NCBI GenBank assembly: GCA_946811185.2
Contig: OX328109.1
Coordinates: 42,888,129 to 42,952,128, forward strand
DNA: 64,000 nucleotides
DNA from: Hippopus hippopus
Taxonomy: Eukaryota > Mollusca > Bivalvia > Cardiida > Cardiidae
Reading direction: 5' to 3'
Positions 31,395-43,195 of this stretch are shown here, one piece after another (position 1 is the first letter of the stretch; each line of letters starts with the position of its first letter). The notes beneath the pieces are model-generated. The model searched no databases. It saw only the letters and a list, made by a program, of their open reading frames with translations, and had not been told where the DNA came from. Both the position numbers and the translations under genes were made by a program.

Positions 31395-32987
31395 ATACGC
31401 CCGTCAAAGACGGGACGTATTATAGGATCACCCAGGGTGTACGGGCAGGCTGGTGGGCGGGCGGCGTCCAGTTCTTTGTCCGGAGCATAACTTTGTCATC
31501 TCTAGTCCGATTGACTTGAAACTTGGCATTTGTGTTTGTTGCAATAATACGGAGTGCAGTGCAGAAGAACCATAACTCTACCTTGTACTCTCTTTGAGTT
31601 ATTTCCCTTAGATTGACTTTTTTACAGCATTTTCTGCTTGTCCAGAGCATAACTTTGTCATCTCCAGTTCGATTGACTTGAAACTTGGCATTTGTGTTTG
31701 TTGCAATAATACGGAGTGCAGTGCGGAAGAACCATAACTCTACCTCGTTCTGTCTTTGAGTTATTTCCCTTAGATTGTCATTTTTACAGCATTTTCTGCT
31801 TGTCCAGAGCATAACTTTGTCATCTCCAGTTCGATTGACTTGAAACTTGGCATTTGTGTTTGTTGCAATAATACGGAGTGCAATGCGGAAGAACCGTAAC
31901 TCTTCCTAGCATGAATTTTGAGTTATTTCCCTTAGATTGTCATTTTTACAGCATTTTCTGCTTGTCCAGAGCATAACTTTTTCATCTCCAGTTCGATTGA
32001 CTTGAAACTTGGCATTTGTGTTTGTTGCAATAATACGGAGTGCAGTGCGAAAGAACCATAACTCTACCTCATGCTGTCTTTGAGTTATTTCCCTTCGTCA
32101 TTTTTACAGCATTTTCTGCTTGTGCAGAATATAACTTTGTCTTCTCTAGTCTGAACATCTTCAAATTTGGTAAGCATGATTGTTGAAAAATTACAGAGTG
32201 CAGTGCACCAGAACCATAACTCTTCCTAGCACAAATTTTGAGTTATTCCCCCTTTGATCTTCATTTTTATAGCATTTCTTGCTTGTCCAGAGCATAACTT
32301 TGTCATCTTAAGTAGGAATGACTTGAAATGTAATATGCTTATTTGTTGCAATATTTGGAAGTGCAGTGTGCAAGAACTGTAACTCTACCTCATTCTGTCT
32401 TTGAGTTATTTCCCTTTGATTGTCATTTTTACAGCATTTAGTGCTTGTCCAGAATATAACTTTGTCATCTTAAGTCAGAATGACTTCAAACTTGGTATGC
32501 ATGTTTGTTGCAATATTACAGAATACAGTGCGCAAGAACAATAACTCTACTTAGCACGGATTTTGAGTAATTCCACTTTGATCTTCATTTTTACAGTATT
32601 TCTTGCTTGTCCGAAACGGAACTTTGTCACCTCAAGTCAAATTGACTTGAGACTTGGTAAACATGTTTGTTGCAGTTACGAAAAGTGCAATGCACTGGAG
32701 CCATAACCTTACCTAATGCCCTTTTGGAATTATTCCCTATTCATTTTTTTTTTTTTACATCTTTTCATGCTTCTCTACAATATAACTTTGTCTTTTCATG
32801 TTGGAATGACCTGAAACTTTATATGCATGTTTCTTTAATGTTAGAGGAGACATTCATGCCTATATCAATCACTTACATGATTTCTGCTGCACTACTATTT
32901 TCCTCTACCTGCCCTTTACGATTATTATCCCCCCTCGACAACTGGTGGTGGGACGGGCGTATCTTGCGACAATTTGCCGCTCTTGTT
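31395..32987 (+). mobile_element. Helentron-like element, family D, 1.6 kb
   Basis: 5' palindrome ATACGCCCGTCAAAGACGGG continuing ACGTAT (31395-31420); inverted copy GACGGGCGTAT near the 3' end (32952-32962); hairpin GCGACAATTTGCCGC (32966-32980) and TCTTGTT. The core is about nine tandem units of roughly 160 bp (CAGCATTTTCTGCTTGTCC, AACTTTGTCATCT, TGACTTGAAACTTGGCAT) that diverge toward the 3' side. Open frames across it are by-products of the tandem units. Confidence 0.72.
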
Positions 32988-32994
32988 TAAAATA

Positions 32995-33460
32995 TAAGAG
33001 CTGTGTTCTGGCTAAAGGGAGCTTAAAGCATCACTGTGATGCATTATAGCTGGCAAGTGATTACTTAACTCTTTACCAAATGACGAAATTTTAGACTTGT
33101 CCAAATTGGAAGCATTTGCAGATGACAAAATGTGACTGGGGGGTTGGAATTTGGTTTGGGAAGGGTAGAAAACATTGTGGGAAAAGGAGAAAATGCTGGT
33201 TACCAGCATTTTCTCCTTTTCCTACAATGTTTTCAAAAGGCTTCTTTCTCAGGGTCGTTAAAAGTCGGGATTGTGTGGTAAAGAGTTAAACATAGATCCA
33301 CAAAATCCATTGTGTTTACCAATCAACTGAATCGTGAAGTACCCTGGTCCTTTGATCAGCAGAAAACTGACCAGTAGCAAAAAGTATTGACCCATATCGG
33401 CCTGCGCAGGCTGACATGTTTGGCAAATGCATTAAGCTCCCATTTACAGAGCACGGCCCA
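32995..33460. repeat. HP3 element, split by HP1
   Basis: Left part 32995-33064 (GGAGCTTAAAGCATCACTGT, GATGCATTATA), right part 33290-33460 (GGCCTGCGCAGGCTGAC, GCATTAAGCTCCCATTTACA). Ends GCTGTGTTCTGGCTAAAGG and CAGAGCACGGCCC look like a degraded TIR. Confidence 0.72.
33065..33289 (+). repeat. HP1 MITE inserted in HP3 element
   Basis: TTAA at 33065-33068 and 33286-33289; palindrome 33170-33235. HP3 sequence continues on both sides. Confidence 0.85.
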
Positions 33461-33906
33461 ATGTGTGTGACAAATCAGAGGTGGCCCAAATGATGAGGAT
33501 TGTGGTTTTGAGGGTAGAAAATATTGTAGGAGAAAAAAAATTATGGTTAAGCCTTGACCAAATATCCCAAGTTTTGATGTCACTGAAGAAAAACCATTCT
33601 GAAAACATTTTTGGGAAAGGAGAAAATGCACCAGCATTTGATCCTTTTTCCACAACATTTGTACCTTTCTAATGACAAATTTGTACACTTTTAAAACATT
33701 GTGATTTAGTAAAGAATTAAATCATTACTTAACAGGTAATGGTAAAATTTTGGACATGTCCAGATTCAAAGCATTATGCAGACATCAATTTAAATCTGGC
33801 TCATATAATAGAATTTGTTTTTGATAGGGTAGTGGGAAAAGGAGAAAATTACATTTGTCATCTGCAAATGTGTAGTCTAAAATTTGGCCGTTTAGTATAG
33901 AGTTAT
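33460..33906 (+). repeat. Decayed HP1 pieces
   Basis: Fragments with GGTAGAAAATATTGTAGGAG (33510), CTGAAAACATTTTTGGGAAAGG (in pieces near 33599) and a copy 33735-33906 with its hairpin deleted (GGGAAAAGGAGAAAATTAC joined to ATTTGTCATCTGC). Confidence 0.62.
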
Positions 33907-34233
33907 CCTGGTACAGAAGTTTGCTATTGTCATTCAGGGGCCCCATGCTTAGTAATTGCTATTTGTCCGTCCTGTTGTATTTTTGCTGATGGCACTCCTT
34001 TCAAATCATTGTCGTTGGGCAAGGTAGTTTCACTCAGGATCCCAAGCGTCGTACAGTTGAAACTCACAAAATACATGAACAATTCAAACTCGCCAAAATA
34101 CATGAATAAGTGAGGCGTTGCCGTGACAAATTGAAATACTGTTGAAAATGGCAAAAAGCACAATTCCAAACAACAGTGTTACTCTTATATTATCTATAGC
34201 ATTTTATGCATCCTTTAATATTGCACAATTTTT

Positions 34234-37020
34234 AGCTCCACTGGCCGAAGGCCAGCGGGCTTATGTCATGGCCTGTTGTCCGTCGTGCGTCCGTCCGTCC
34301 GTTAACTTTTTTTTAAAACGTCTTCTTCTCTGAAACTACCCATCCAATTTTGATGAAACTTCACAGAAATGATCCTGCCATGGTCCTCTTCAGAATTTCT
34401 TGAAAGAATTTAATTCCTTCAAAAACTCTGGTTGCCATGGCAACAAAACTGAAAAATTTTGAAAATCTTTGAAAATCTTCTTGTCTGAAACCGTAAGGCC
34501 AAGGGCTACCAAATTTGGCATGTAGCTTTATCTAGTGGACCTCTACCAAGTTTCTTCAATTTATAGCCCTGGGGTCAAAATTAGCCCCGCCCCGGGGGTT
34601 ACAAGTTATACATGGGCTTATTTAGGGAGAACTTTAAAATTCCTCTTCTACCTAGCCATAGGGCCTAGAGCTGCCAAATTTGGCATGTAGCTTTATCTAG
34701 TGGACCTCTGCCAAGATTGTTCAAATTATAGCCCTGGGGTCAAATTAGGCCCTGCCCGGGGGTAACAAGTTTTACATGGGCTTATATAACAAGTTTTACA
34801 TGGGCTTATATAGGGAGAACTTTAAAATTCTTCTTTGACCTAGCCATGGGGCCTAGGGCGACCAAATTTGGCATGTAGCTTTATCTAGTGGACCTGTACC
34901 AAGGGTGTCCAAATTATAGCCGAGGGTCAAATTTGACTTCGCTCCGGGGGGTAACATGTTTTACATGGGCGGGCTTATATAGGAAAATCTTTCGCATCTA
35001 GCTATAAGGGCTAGGGCTATCAAATTTTGCATTTAGCTTTATCTAGGGGGTCTCTATCAAGGGTGCCCAAATTATAGCCCGGGGGGTCAAATGTAGCCCC
35101 ACCCCAGGGGGTCACAAGTTCTACATGGTCTTATATAAGGAAACTTTAATAATCTACTTGTACATAGCCATATTTAGGCCTAGGGCTACCAAATTTTGCA
35201 TGTAACTTTATATAATGGGCCTCTACCAAGAGGGCCCAAATTTTAACTTTGGGGGTCAAGTTTGACTCCACACCAGGGGTCACAAGTTTTACATTGGCTT
35301 TTATAGTGAAAACTTGATAAACCTGTGTCATGGATCACATATTTTACTGGGCCTTTTATTCAGCAAACTTGTTTTACATGACTTTTTATTGGGCAAGATT
35401 AAAAAATCTTTTTGTTTATAACCACACATTCTAGTTTCATATTGTAGGTCTGGGGTCAAAATTGCCTTCATTCCAGGGATCGCAAGTTTAACATGGGCTT
35501 CAAAATATTGTCACTTCAATTTAAACATTAATCAAGGGAAATAACTCTTTTTATGAAAGATAAAGTTCGTTACTATTTACCTCCCTTGATTATCAATCTG
35601 CAGTGATACATGATTGGTGCTAGACAAGTTTTTTAGCTCCACTGGCCGAAGGCCAGCAGGCTTATGTTATGGCCCGTTGTCTGTTGTGCGTCCATCCGTA
35701 TGTTAACTTTTTAGCTCATTTGAGCACAACGTGCTCAAGGGGAGCTTTTAGCATTTGTTTCAACTCAATAAAAGAATTTTCAATCATACACCAAAACAAA
35801 AAATTATCCTCCACATATCTGACTGTGTTTACAAACTATGAAGTGTTCATATTAATACACCATGTCTACTGTTTGATGATGACTAGCTTAGAAAAAGTAT
35901 TAATAAAATAAGTTTGAAAAAAAATCTTAGTGATTTATTATGACAATTGTTAGCACACATGTAACTCATTACCAAACGATAATATTTTAGGCTTGTCTAA
36001 ATCGAAAGCACTTGCAGACGACAAAATAAAAGTGATTGAAAATTTGAAATTTGTTTTGTGAACAGTAGAAAACATTGTAAGAAAAGGAGAAAATGCTTTT
36101 CTAAAGCCTTCTTTCTCAGGGTCATCAAAAGTAGGGATTGTCTGGTAATAGGTTAAAAAGATATATTTCAAACTGAGATTGATGTATATACTTGTTTTTT
36201 TACTGGCACTGAAGGTCCGTCCGTCAATCTGTCCGTGCGTGCATTAACTTTTATTTCAAACATCTCTGAAACTACTTATCCAATTTTGATGAAACTTCAA
36301 AGAAATGATCCTGCCATGGTCTTCTTCAGAATCCCATGACAGAATTTTATTCCTTCAAAAACTCTGGTTGCCATGGCAACAAAACTGAAAAATATAGAAA
36401 ATTTTCAAAAACCTTCTTCTCTGAAACTGTAAGGCCTAGGGCTACCAAATTTGGCATGTAGCTGTATCTAGTGGGCCTCTACCAAGTTCCTTCAAATAAT
36501 AGCCATGGGGTCTACCAAATTTTGCATGTAGCTTTATCTAGTGGGCCTCTACAAGGAGGGCCCAAATTATAGTCCTTGACCCAAGTTTGTCCCCACACCA
36601 CGGAACACAAGGTCACCAGTTTTACATGGGCTTTTGTAATGAAAACTATCTTAAGTCATCATGTTACTAACCGTTATAAAGACTAAGGCTATTAGATTTA
36701 GCCCTGTCTCATGGGTTTCATGTTTTACAGGGCTTTTCATTGAGAAAAATTTGAAAATCTTCTTGTTTATAACATTCAAGAACTGAATTATTTGGTATGG
36801 AGCTTTATATTGTGGACCTCCACCAGGATTCAAATAATTATAGCTTTGCGATCAAAATTGGCTTTGCCCATGGATCACAACTTTCTCGTAGGATAAGATA
36901 GAAAAATGTTTGCATGTCCTCGTGTTTGAAATCAATTTGCTGAATATTGTAATGTTTGGCTTGTAGTGTTTTTACTTAATAGCCAGTGGAGCGATACAGG
37001 GCCATCATGGCCCTCTTGTT
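34234..37020 (+). mobile_element. Helentron-like non-autonomous elements, family B, compound
   Basis: Starts with AGCTCCACTGGCCGAAGG (hairpin CTGGCC/GGCCAG, 34240-34254) and GTCCGTCC repeats; ends with the inverted copy GCCAGTGGAGC (36982-36992), hairpin AGGGCCATCATGGCCCT (36998-37014) and CTTGTT. Tandem units of about 130-170 bp with GGCATGTAGCTTTATCTAG fill 34.49-35.3 kb and 36.4-36.9 kb. A second 5' end of the same family begins at about 35636, and a family A 5' end at about 35712, so the interval is two or three elements run together, with an HP1 copy at 35963-36155. Confidence 0.72.
35963..36155 (+). repeat. HP1 MITE with half of the palindrome deleted
   Basis: Left arm GAAAACATTGTAAGAAAAGG then AGAAAATGC joins directly to TTTTCTAAAGCC; the right arm is gone. 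It sits within the family B compound region. Confidence 0.72.
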
Positions 37021-37469
37021 ATAATCAGAATATAATTGATCATCAGTATTACACACATGGGTCAAAGGTTGCATTATATTACACGTCTAAATATAGAACA
37101 GCATATAAGTGTGTTATTTGGTGGTGGCTGTTTGTCAATACTGAATACTCTATAGACTGTGCATAGAACAAATTTATTGTTAAGAATATGTTGAATTATA
37201 TATAGTTAAAATATTTTAATAAAAAGTTAAATATTTTTTAACTGTTGTGAACTCATATGCTTACATTGTGTTTACTTCTTTCTGTGATTTGCTTTTATGC
37301 AAACTGAACGTGCCATATGTCCCATTTCATCAATTCCTTTTCCCTCATGAAACTTGTTTTGAGCAAATGCTCTTTTTACCACAATATTGTATAATTCAAT
37401 AAAGCTTTTTCTTTGAGCCAGGCACAGGGGTCACATTTACAAATGAGCCATGCTCAGTAAAAATGGGGC

Positions 37470-37698
37470 TTAACCCTTTGCCAAACAATCCCTAGTTTTT
37501 ACGACCCAGAGGAAGAAGCCTTCTGAAAACATTGTGGGAAAAGGAGAAAATGCTGGTAACCAGCATTTTCTCCTTTTCCCACAATGTTTTCTACTCTTCT
37601 AAAGTCAAGTTTCAATTTTTGAGTCACGTTTATTTTGTTGTCTGCAAATGCTTTCAATTTGGACAAGTCTAAAATTTTGTTGTTTGGTAAAGAGTTAA
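37470..37698 (-). repeat. HP1 MITE, intact
   Basis: TTAA at 37470-37473 and 37695-37698; perfect palindrome 37526-37592. Confidence 0.87.
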
Positions 37699-37734
37699 TG
37701 CATCTGCACAGTCAGCAGATATTGCGGAAATTTT

Positions 37735-37880
37735 TACATGTTAAAGGACTGTTCTACCCCCAGATCCAATTGATTATTAAGACAAAATGGATCTCATGGA
37801 CCCATAAAATTATGTGATGATTCGTTTGGAATGATGCATCACAGAGATCCATTAAACCCCATTTTTCTTAGGGTATGTCT
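37735..37880. repeat. HP3-related fragment
   Basis: Shares AAAATGGATCTCATGGACCC, GATGCATCACAGAGATCC and CATTAAACCCCATTTTTCTT with HP3 ends; the GCGCAG palindrome is missing. Confidence 0.55.
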
Positions 37881-37939
37881 CAAATCATTTCCAAATTTGA
37901 TACTAATTCTACATTCCAAGACTGACCACCTGATTAGCT

Positions 37940-38090
37940 AAATCTTATAGAACAATCTGTCATTGCCTCTGATTGGTCAAGTCTTGGAAGATAATCTCGG
38001 ATGACCTCTGATTGGCCAAGCCTTTGAAGACAATCTATAAAGGCCTCTGATTGGCCTCGACAATCTATCTTGGCCAATCAAAATGCTAGT
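37940..38090. repeat. Diverged tandem units with ATTGG motif
   Basis: CCTCTGATTGGTCAAG, CCTCTGATTGGCCAAG, CCTCTGATTGGCC recur at 37969, 38010 and 38046 with GAAGATAATCT-type spacers, unit about 40-50 bp. Confidence 0.62.
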
Positions 38091-38099
38091 CCTGGAACT

Positions 38100-38710
38100 C
38101 ATAATATGAATTTCTCTGCAGCTAAATAATGTTACATGCAACAAGCACTTGCATCTTTTCCATCAGTGTTTTCAAAAGCTACTGTATCAGCAGAAATTTT
38201 TGCAATGTGGAAATTTTTGCAATTTCGTGAATTTGAAATATTCACACACTTTCCTGTTGGCATAGTTTACCACAAGTATAACAAAGGAAAAGAGCCTGAG
38301 TGTCTTGAATTTGCAAACATTTCTGTAAACAAAATGTCCGCAATGGATAATTCGCGAATTTTTAGACATGGGTATATATTCGCTTGTACAGTATCTACTG
38401 TGGTGATGAACATATAACAGGTATTTGATGGTGAAGGCTAAGCTGTTTATCAAACAATTATTGTCACTGCAAAATTGACAATATTGAAAATTATGGAATT
38501 TGTACACGCAAGACATGCAAGTTCAATGCTTTGATGTTGAATAATGTCAACTAGTATCGTTCGATAGTGGAAAAATAGCCTCAAACTAGCTACCACGTAG
38601 CAGAAATAGCTGTTTACCTTACGGTCCACTTTCTTGGGGATGTGATAAATTCACTCGGGTACAGAATTTTTTTTGTGAAATTGTCACAAAATCACAAACA
38701 AGGAGGAACT
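38100..38710. other. Unassigned intergenic DNA
   Basis: Several AATTTTTGCAA and TTCGCGAATTTTTAG stretches suggest an old inverted-repeat element, but no ends were resolved. No gene. Confidence 0.4.
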
Positions 38711-38714
38711 CAAA

Positions 38715-39145
38715 ATACTCTACCAAGTAACAAAATTTTGGACTGGACTAAATTCTAACTGTTTGCAGACAATAAATTAAATGTTGCTTTAATGGTTATT
38801 TCGATATTTGCTAGGGTAGAAAACACTGTGGGAAAAGGAGAAAATGCTGGTTTCCAGCATTTTCTCATTTTCCCACAATGTTTTCAAAAGGCTTCTTTTT
38901 AGGGTCATTGAAAGAAATTATGTGGTAAAGGGTCCATAGATCTGTGTCAAAACAAGCCATTTGTTAGATGCTTAAAAACTCAGGTGACTCAATGAATGTG
39001 GCTTATGTGATTTGTCTCTGAAAGAATGAAAAGATTGTTGAAAAAGGTGAAAAGGCTGTCTACCTGCATTTTCTTCTTTTCCCCATGATTTTCTCGAGCC
39101 TTTTCCCTCTGTGTCATTAAAGCAAAGGACAGTTTGGTAAAGGTT
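38715..39145 (+). repeat. Intact-looking HP1 plus decayed HP1
   Basis: First copy with hairpin 38819-38885 (centre GGTTTCC, one arm C-to-T); second at 38960-39145 with loose hairpin 39020-39090. Confidence 0.74.
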
Positions 39146-39149
39146 TTGA

Positions 39150-39265
39150 AAGCAGCTAAGCTGAACTCGGTGCACTTTTGTAGATAGTGCAGATCAAGAT
39201 AAGACTGTGCAAAACGTATAGTCTAAACTAGATTACACCGTGCCATAAGGAGAGATTGTACCAGC
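39150..39265. repeat. HP2-related half element
   Basis: AGTGCAGATCAAGATAAGAC with a degraded second arm (GTCTAAACTAGATTACAC). Confidence 0.5.
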
Positions 39266-39339
39266 AAAACAAATACAATTGAGTAAAAACTTATTGCATA
39301 TAGGCTGTTACATCTATGAGGTATTGCTTGAGAAAGTAT

Positions 39340-40139
39340 AACAAGAGGGCTATGATAGCCCTGTATCGCTCCACTGGCTAAGAAGTATAAATCTTACACG
39401 TCAAACAATACTTCGCTAATTGGTTTCAAACTAGAACACATACAGAATTTTCTCTATAAAATCCCGCGAGAAAAATATGAACCAAGAAGATTTTCAAAGT
39501 TTCCTCAATAACAGACGCTGTAAAACATGAGATCCCTGAGACAGGCCTGATTTGGTAGCCCTAGGTCCATGGTTAGTAACAAGAAGATTTCTGAAGTTTT
39601 CACTATATAAGCCCATGTAAAACTTGTGACCCCTGGAGCTGGCCAAATCTGACCCCAGGGCTGTAATTTGGGCCCTCTTGGCAGAGGCCCACTAGATAAA
39701 GCTATATGCAAAATTTGGTACCCGTAGGCGTAATGGCTAGTTACAGGAATATTTCTAAAGTTTTCACTATATAAGCCTTTGTAAAACTTGTGACCCTGGG
39801 ACAGGGTCAGTTTTCATCCCTGGGCTATAATTGGAAGAAACTTGGTAGATGTCTATTAGCTAAAGCTACATGCCAGATTTGGTAGCCCTAGGCCCTACGG
39901 TTTCAGACAAGAAGATTTTCAATATTTTTCAGTTCTGTTGCCATGGCAAACACAGTTTTTGAAGGAATCAAATTCTTTCAAGGAATTTTGAAGAGGACCA
40001 TGGCAGGATCATTTCTGTGAAGTTTCATCAATATTGGATGATTAATTTCAGAGAAGAGGATATTTGAAATAAAAGTTGAGGCAAGCACGCATTCACGTAC
40101 GCACACACGACAGACATCAGGCCATGACATAAGCGCTAA
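39340..40139 (-). mobile_element. Helentron-like element, family B, minus strand
   Basis: In reverse: 3' end AACAAG plus hairpin AGGGCTATGATAGCCCT at 39346-39362, then GCTCCACTGGC (39368-39378), about 700 bp of tandem-type core, and the 5' end at 40139. The family's 5' palindrome is missing: the sequence runs CATAAGC directly into GCTAAAAATT at about 40127-40143. Confidence 0.72.
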
Positions 40140-40309
40140 AAATTGTTAACTTCCAGTTTTGAGTAACAAGGAAATATCACTTCTTCCTAACAAACTTTAC
40201 TTCAGGTCAGATTTACCCCACCCACTTTGAACAAGCACACAACAAACAAACCTTTACCGACTGGTTTAATATTCCATGATATTACAGCCAACATGTGTAA
40301 GTTTAAATG

Positions 40310-40530
40310 TTTACAACATTTTCCCGACTTTAAACGACCTTAACAAATTGGCCTTTTGAAAACATTGTGGGAAAAGGAGAAAATGCTGGTAACCAGCATT
40401 TTCTCCTTTTCCCACAATGTTTACTATCGTATCAAAGATAAATTCCATTATTTAAACCACATAAATTGTCGTCTGCAAAATTCTTTCAATTTGGACAATT
40501 CTAAGAATTTGTCGTGTGGTAAAGAGTTAA
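40310..40530 (-). repeat. HP1 MITE
   Basis: Perfect palindrome about 40357-40424; right end GTAAAGAGTTAA (TTAA 40527-40530). The left TTAA is lost. Confidence 0.82.
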
Positions 40531-40574
40531 GGATAAAGAGGACGATCAGTTTTGGCCATGAAGACGGCCTTATG

Positions 40575-40875
40575 GAGACCCCTCCTATTGTAATAGCCTG
40601 TAACAAAGAAATGAACCATGCTCTGGCAAAAAGGAGCTTACTGCATCTCGATGATGCATTATACCAAGCAAGCCATCGCGTACTTATGGGTCCATATTAG
40701 CAACTTTGTTCCACAACCGACTTGATCATGAGGTAGACTGGTTCATGGCGATACAGAAATTTGCCCAATAGCGAAAAGTTTCGGTTCACGTCAACCGGCA
40801 CAGACTGCGCAGGCTGACCTGGGTCAATACTTTTCGCAGATGCATTAAGCTCCTTTTTCACTCAGCATGCCTCAA
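40575..40875. repeat. HP3 element, reference copy
   Basis: Left end ACCATGCTCTGGCAAAAAGG and right end GCTCCTTTTTCACTCAGCAT are inverted. Near the right end is the small palindrome CAGACTGCGCAGGCTG followed by CTGGGTCAATACTTTTCGC. About 280 bp, non-coding. Confidence 0.72.
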
Positions 40876-41184
40876 ATACTTCGTATCCATGTAATGATTT
40901 GGAAAATGAAAGTATAAAAAGGAAATGCTTAAAATGATCATTGACAGTTTTATGTTTAAATATACATGTATTATTCTCATACAATGAAAAAATTTATAAA
41001 TATTGCAATAAAAAGAGTTTCTCAATACAATATGCAAAACCTTCTTGAGAAAAAAACTATTACAACAAGCAATTTTGTTGAAATGATATCCCCCGCCGAA
41101 AAAGACCTTTTCAAAAATCTAACTCAAAATTGCTCCCAGTCGGCCATTTTGCATCGAATCAAATAAAGAAAAAAAGTATATTGG

Positions 41185-41330
41185 CGGAATAGGTTATTGT
41201 ACACATGTATAAAGTTTCACAAAGTTCCATCCAATGGTATTGGAGATATTGTCCCAGACGGACGGACGGGAGGACGGATGGACAATGCTAAAACTATATC
41301 CCTCCGCCTTCGGTGGGGAATAATAAAACC
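41185..41330 (-). mobile_element. Fragment of a Helentron-like 5' end, another family
   Basis: On the minus strand: TTATTCCCCACCGAAGGCGG then AGGGATATAG (palindrome of CCCC/GGGG type), followed by hyphenated CCGTCC repeats. It matches the 5' design of the other families with a different palindrome. No 3' end was found. Confidence 0.5.
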
Positions 41331-41404
41331 AAAAATATGCCATGCATCTCTTCTCAGGACGTATTCTTTTTCTTATGAAAATACATTGGTGAAAAAAAAA
41401 AGAT

Positions 41405-42078
41405 GTTTCCATAACCCTCTGCCTCAAATCCTGAGTTTTAATGACCCTGAGTAAGAAGGCTATTAAAAACATCGTGGAAAAAGTAGAAAATGCTAGTAAC
41501 CAGCATGTTCTCCATTTTCCACATTATTTTCTATTTTTTCTCAGACAGCTTTTCCCTTTTAAGCAACATTTATCCCAAATCAAGCTAAGCTTAGGTCAGT
41601 TCCTATATCTAGGGCAGTTCAGAACTTTTTTAAAGAAAAAGGTCAGGACCTTGAGAAAGCTTTTGAAAACATTGTGGAAAATGCTGGTATACAGCATTTT
41701 CTTCTTTTCCCACAATGTTTTCTACACTTTCAAGTACATATACCTTTGGTTCAGCCACATTTGTCATCTGTAAATGCTTTAAATTTGGACATGTCTAAAA
41801 CTTTGCCATCTGGTAAAGGTTTAAACATGGCATCTCCACCAAGTTAATGATTTTTAATCCTTCACCAAACCAAACCATATACTTTTGACTGTTCCAAGTT
41901 GAAAGCTGCAGTCTACTGGAAGTGATAAAAATGAACTGAAGTTCTCCGACTGGATAGAAAACATGGAGGGAAAAGGAGAAAATGCTGGTTACCAGCATTT
42001 TCTCCTTTTCCCACTATGTTTTCAAAGGCCTTCTCCTTCAGGGCTGTTAAAACTCAGGTTTGTGTGGCAAAGGGTCAA
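41405..42078. repeat. Cluster of three HP1 copies
   Basis: 41405-41530 (hairpin 41470-41530), 41625-41823 (left arm shortened to ACATTGTGGAAAATGCTGG), and 41855-42078 (hairpin 41963-42025, strong). Confidence 0.74.
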
Positions 42079-42269
42079 AGTGAAACAACTGAGATGTGTA
42101 GGCTTTTGGCAGAAAAAGACTCGAGTTATTTCAGAATAACATGGGATTCAAAGGAAATCACCAAAAACATAATGGAAAAATTGCTTATTTGGGGCAGTTT
42201 CTCCATTTGCTGTTTTCAACGGCCTTTTATTGATCTTTCCCAAACAATCCTGTCTGTGTTTCAATGACC

Positions 42270-42565
42270 CCGAGATTGATTGATCGTATGGTGTTTAACA
42301 CCATTATCAACATCATTTTAGTTATATCGCGGCGGCCAGTGCACTACCCATGCTTTGCTGGAGTTTCTCTTTACCAGTACTCCATACAATATTCTTTTGA
42401 AGCCACCCACATAGCTATTGTCCAAACCATGATCAGGGGTGATAGAGGAATGAATCCTGCCGCAGGGAAAGAATCCTCGGAAAGAAAATGGCTTAGCTGG
42501 GGACTGAACCAGCAACCCCGTGTTCTTGAGTCCTGTATGCTACCAACTGCGCTACTGGGGCTCCG
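42270..42565 (-). repeat. tRNA-headed SINE, minus strand
   Basis: Tail GATTGATTGATCGTATGGTG, body, head GGGGACTGAACCAGCAACC and ACTGCGCTACTGGGGCTCC (42497-42563). Complete. Confidence 0.83.
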
Positions 42566-42569
42566 CACA

Positions 42570-42730
42570 ATGACCTCGAGCAAGAAGACTTAATATGCAA
42601 ACATCCTATGAGGAGAAAATAGTTGTAAACAGCATCTACTCCTCTCCCAACATTGTTTTCTACCATTTCGCAAATTCCATCACTGGAGCCATTTTTGTTG
42701 TCTGCAAAAATTTTCATATAGGACAAGTCG
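42570..42730 (-). repeat. Decayed HP1 MITE
   Basis: GGAGAAAATAGTTGTAAACAGC centre and AATTTTCATATAGGACAAGT right part; left edge overlapped by a SINE head. Confidence 0.55.
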
Positions 42731-43195
42731 CCAGAGGTATCAACCGGTTTTAGGGTTTGGCAAGGGAAGACAATAATAAAAGTTAGGCACCAAAAAAGTT
42801 TATTTGACAGAAAGATAATGCTGTATGGACAGCTCCAGTGCCATCTTTAGTATTGTATTCCTTTATTCAAGTTATTAAAAATCTTTTTACATAAAAATAC
42901 ATGTATATACAGAAAAAAAATCATAAACAACATCTTATTTTCTCTCAAATTGCACAAACTCCACAAAATATACCAATAAAACATGTTAAAAATGATCAAC
43001 AGGCAAATAAATATGCGCAAGTAAAGAAATCACTGAAACAAATAGTGCGTAATGATGTACATGTACAAAAGCTTGATTCATTGGCTTTCAAGCAAGGATG
43101 AAAGTGTTATGTTTGAAAAACTAAAAATAAACTCCAGGAAAATTAGACACGCACACAAAAGAAATCATATTTAACCCTCAAGTGATTATCATCCC
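42730..43195. other. Unassigned DNA, possible SH2B 3' UTR end or intergenic
   Basis: AT-rich, about 4.6 kb beyond the SH2B stop on the minus strand. CTTTATT at 42859-42866 would read AATAAAG on the minus strand, a possible but unproved polyadenylation signal. No repeat recognised. Confidence 0.3.

Noticed and set aside
31420..31812. 130-codon minus-strand frame with repeated CTALRIIATNTNAKFQVNRT
   Set aside because: Produced by the 160-bp tandem units of the family D element; no gene signals.
40966..41166. 66-codon frame MYYSHTMKKFINIAIKRVSQ
   Set aside because: AT-rich, no family resemblance, no splice or context support.
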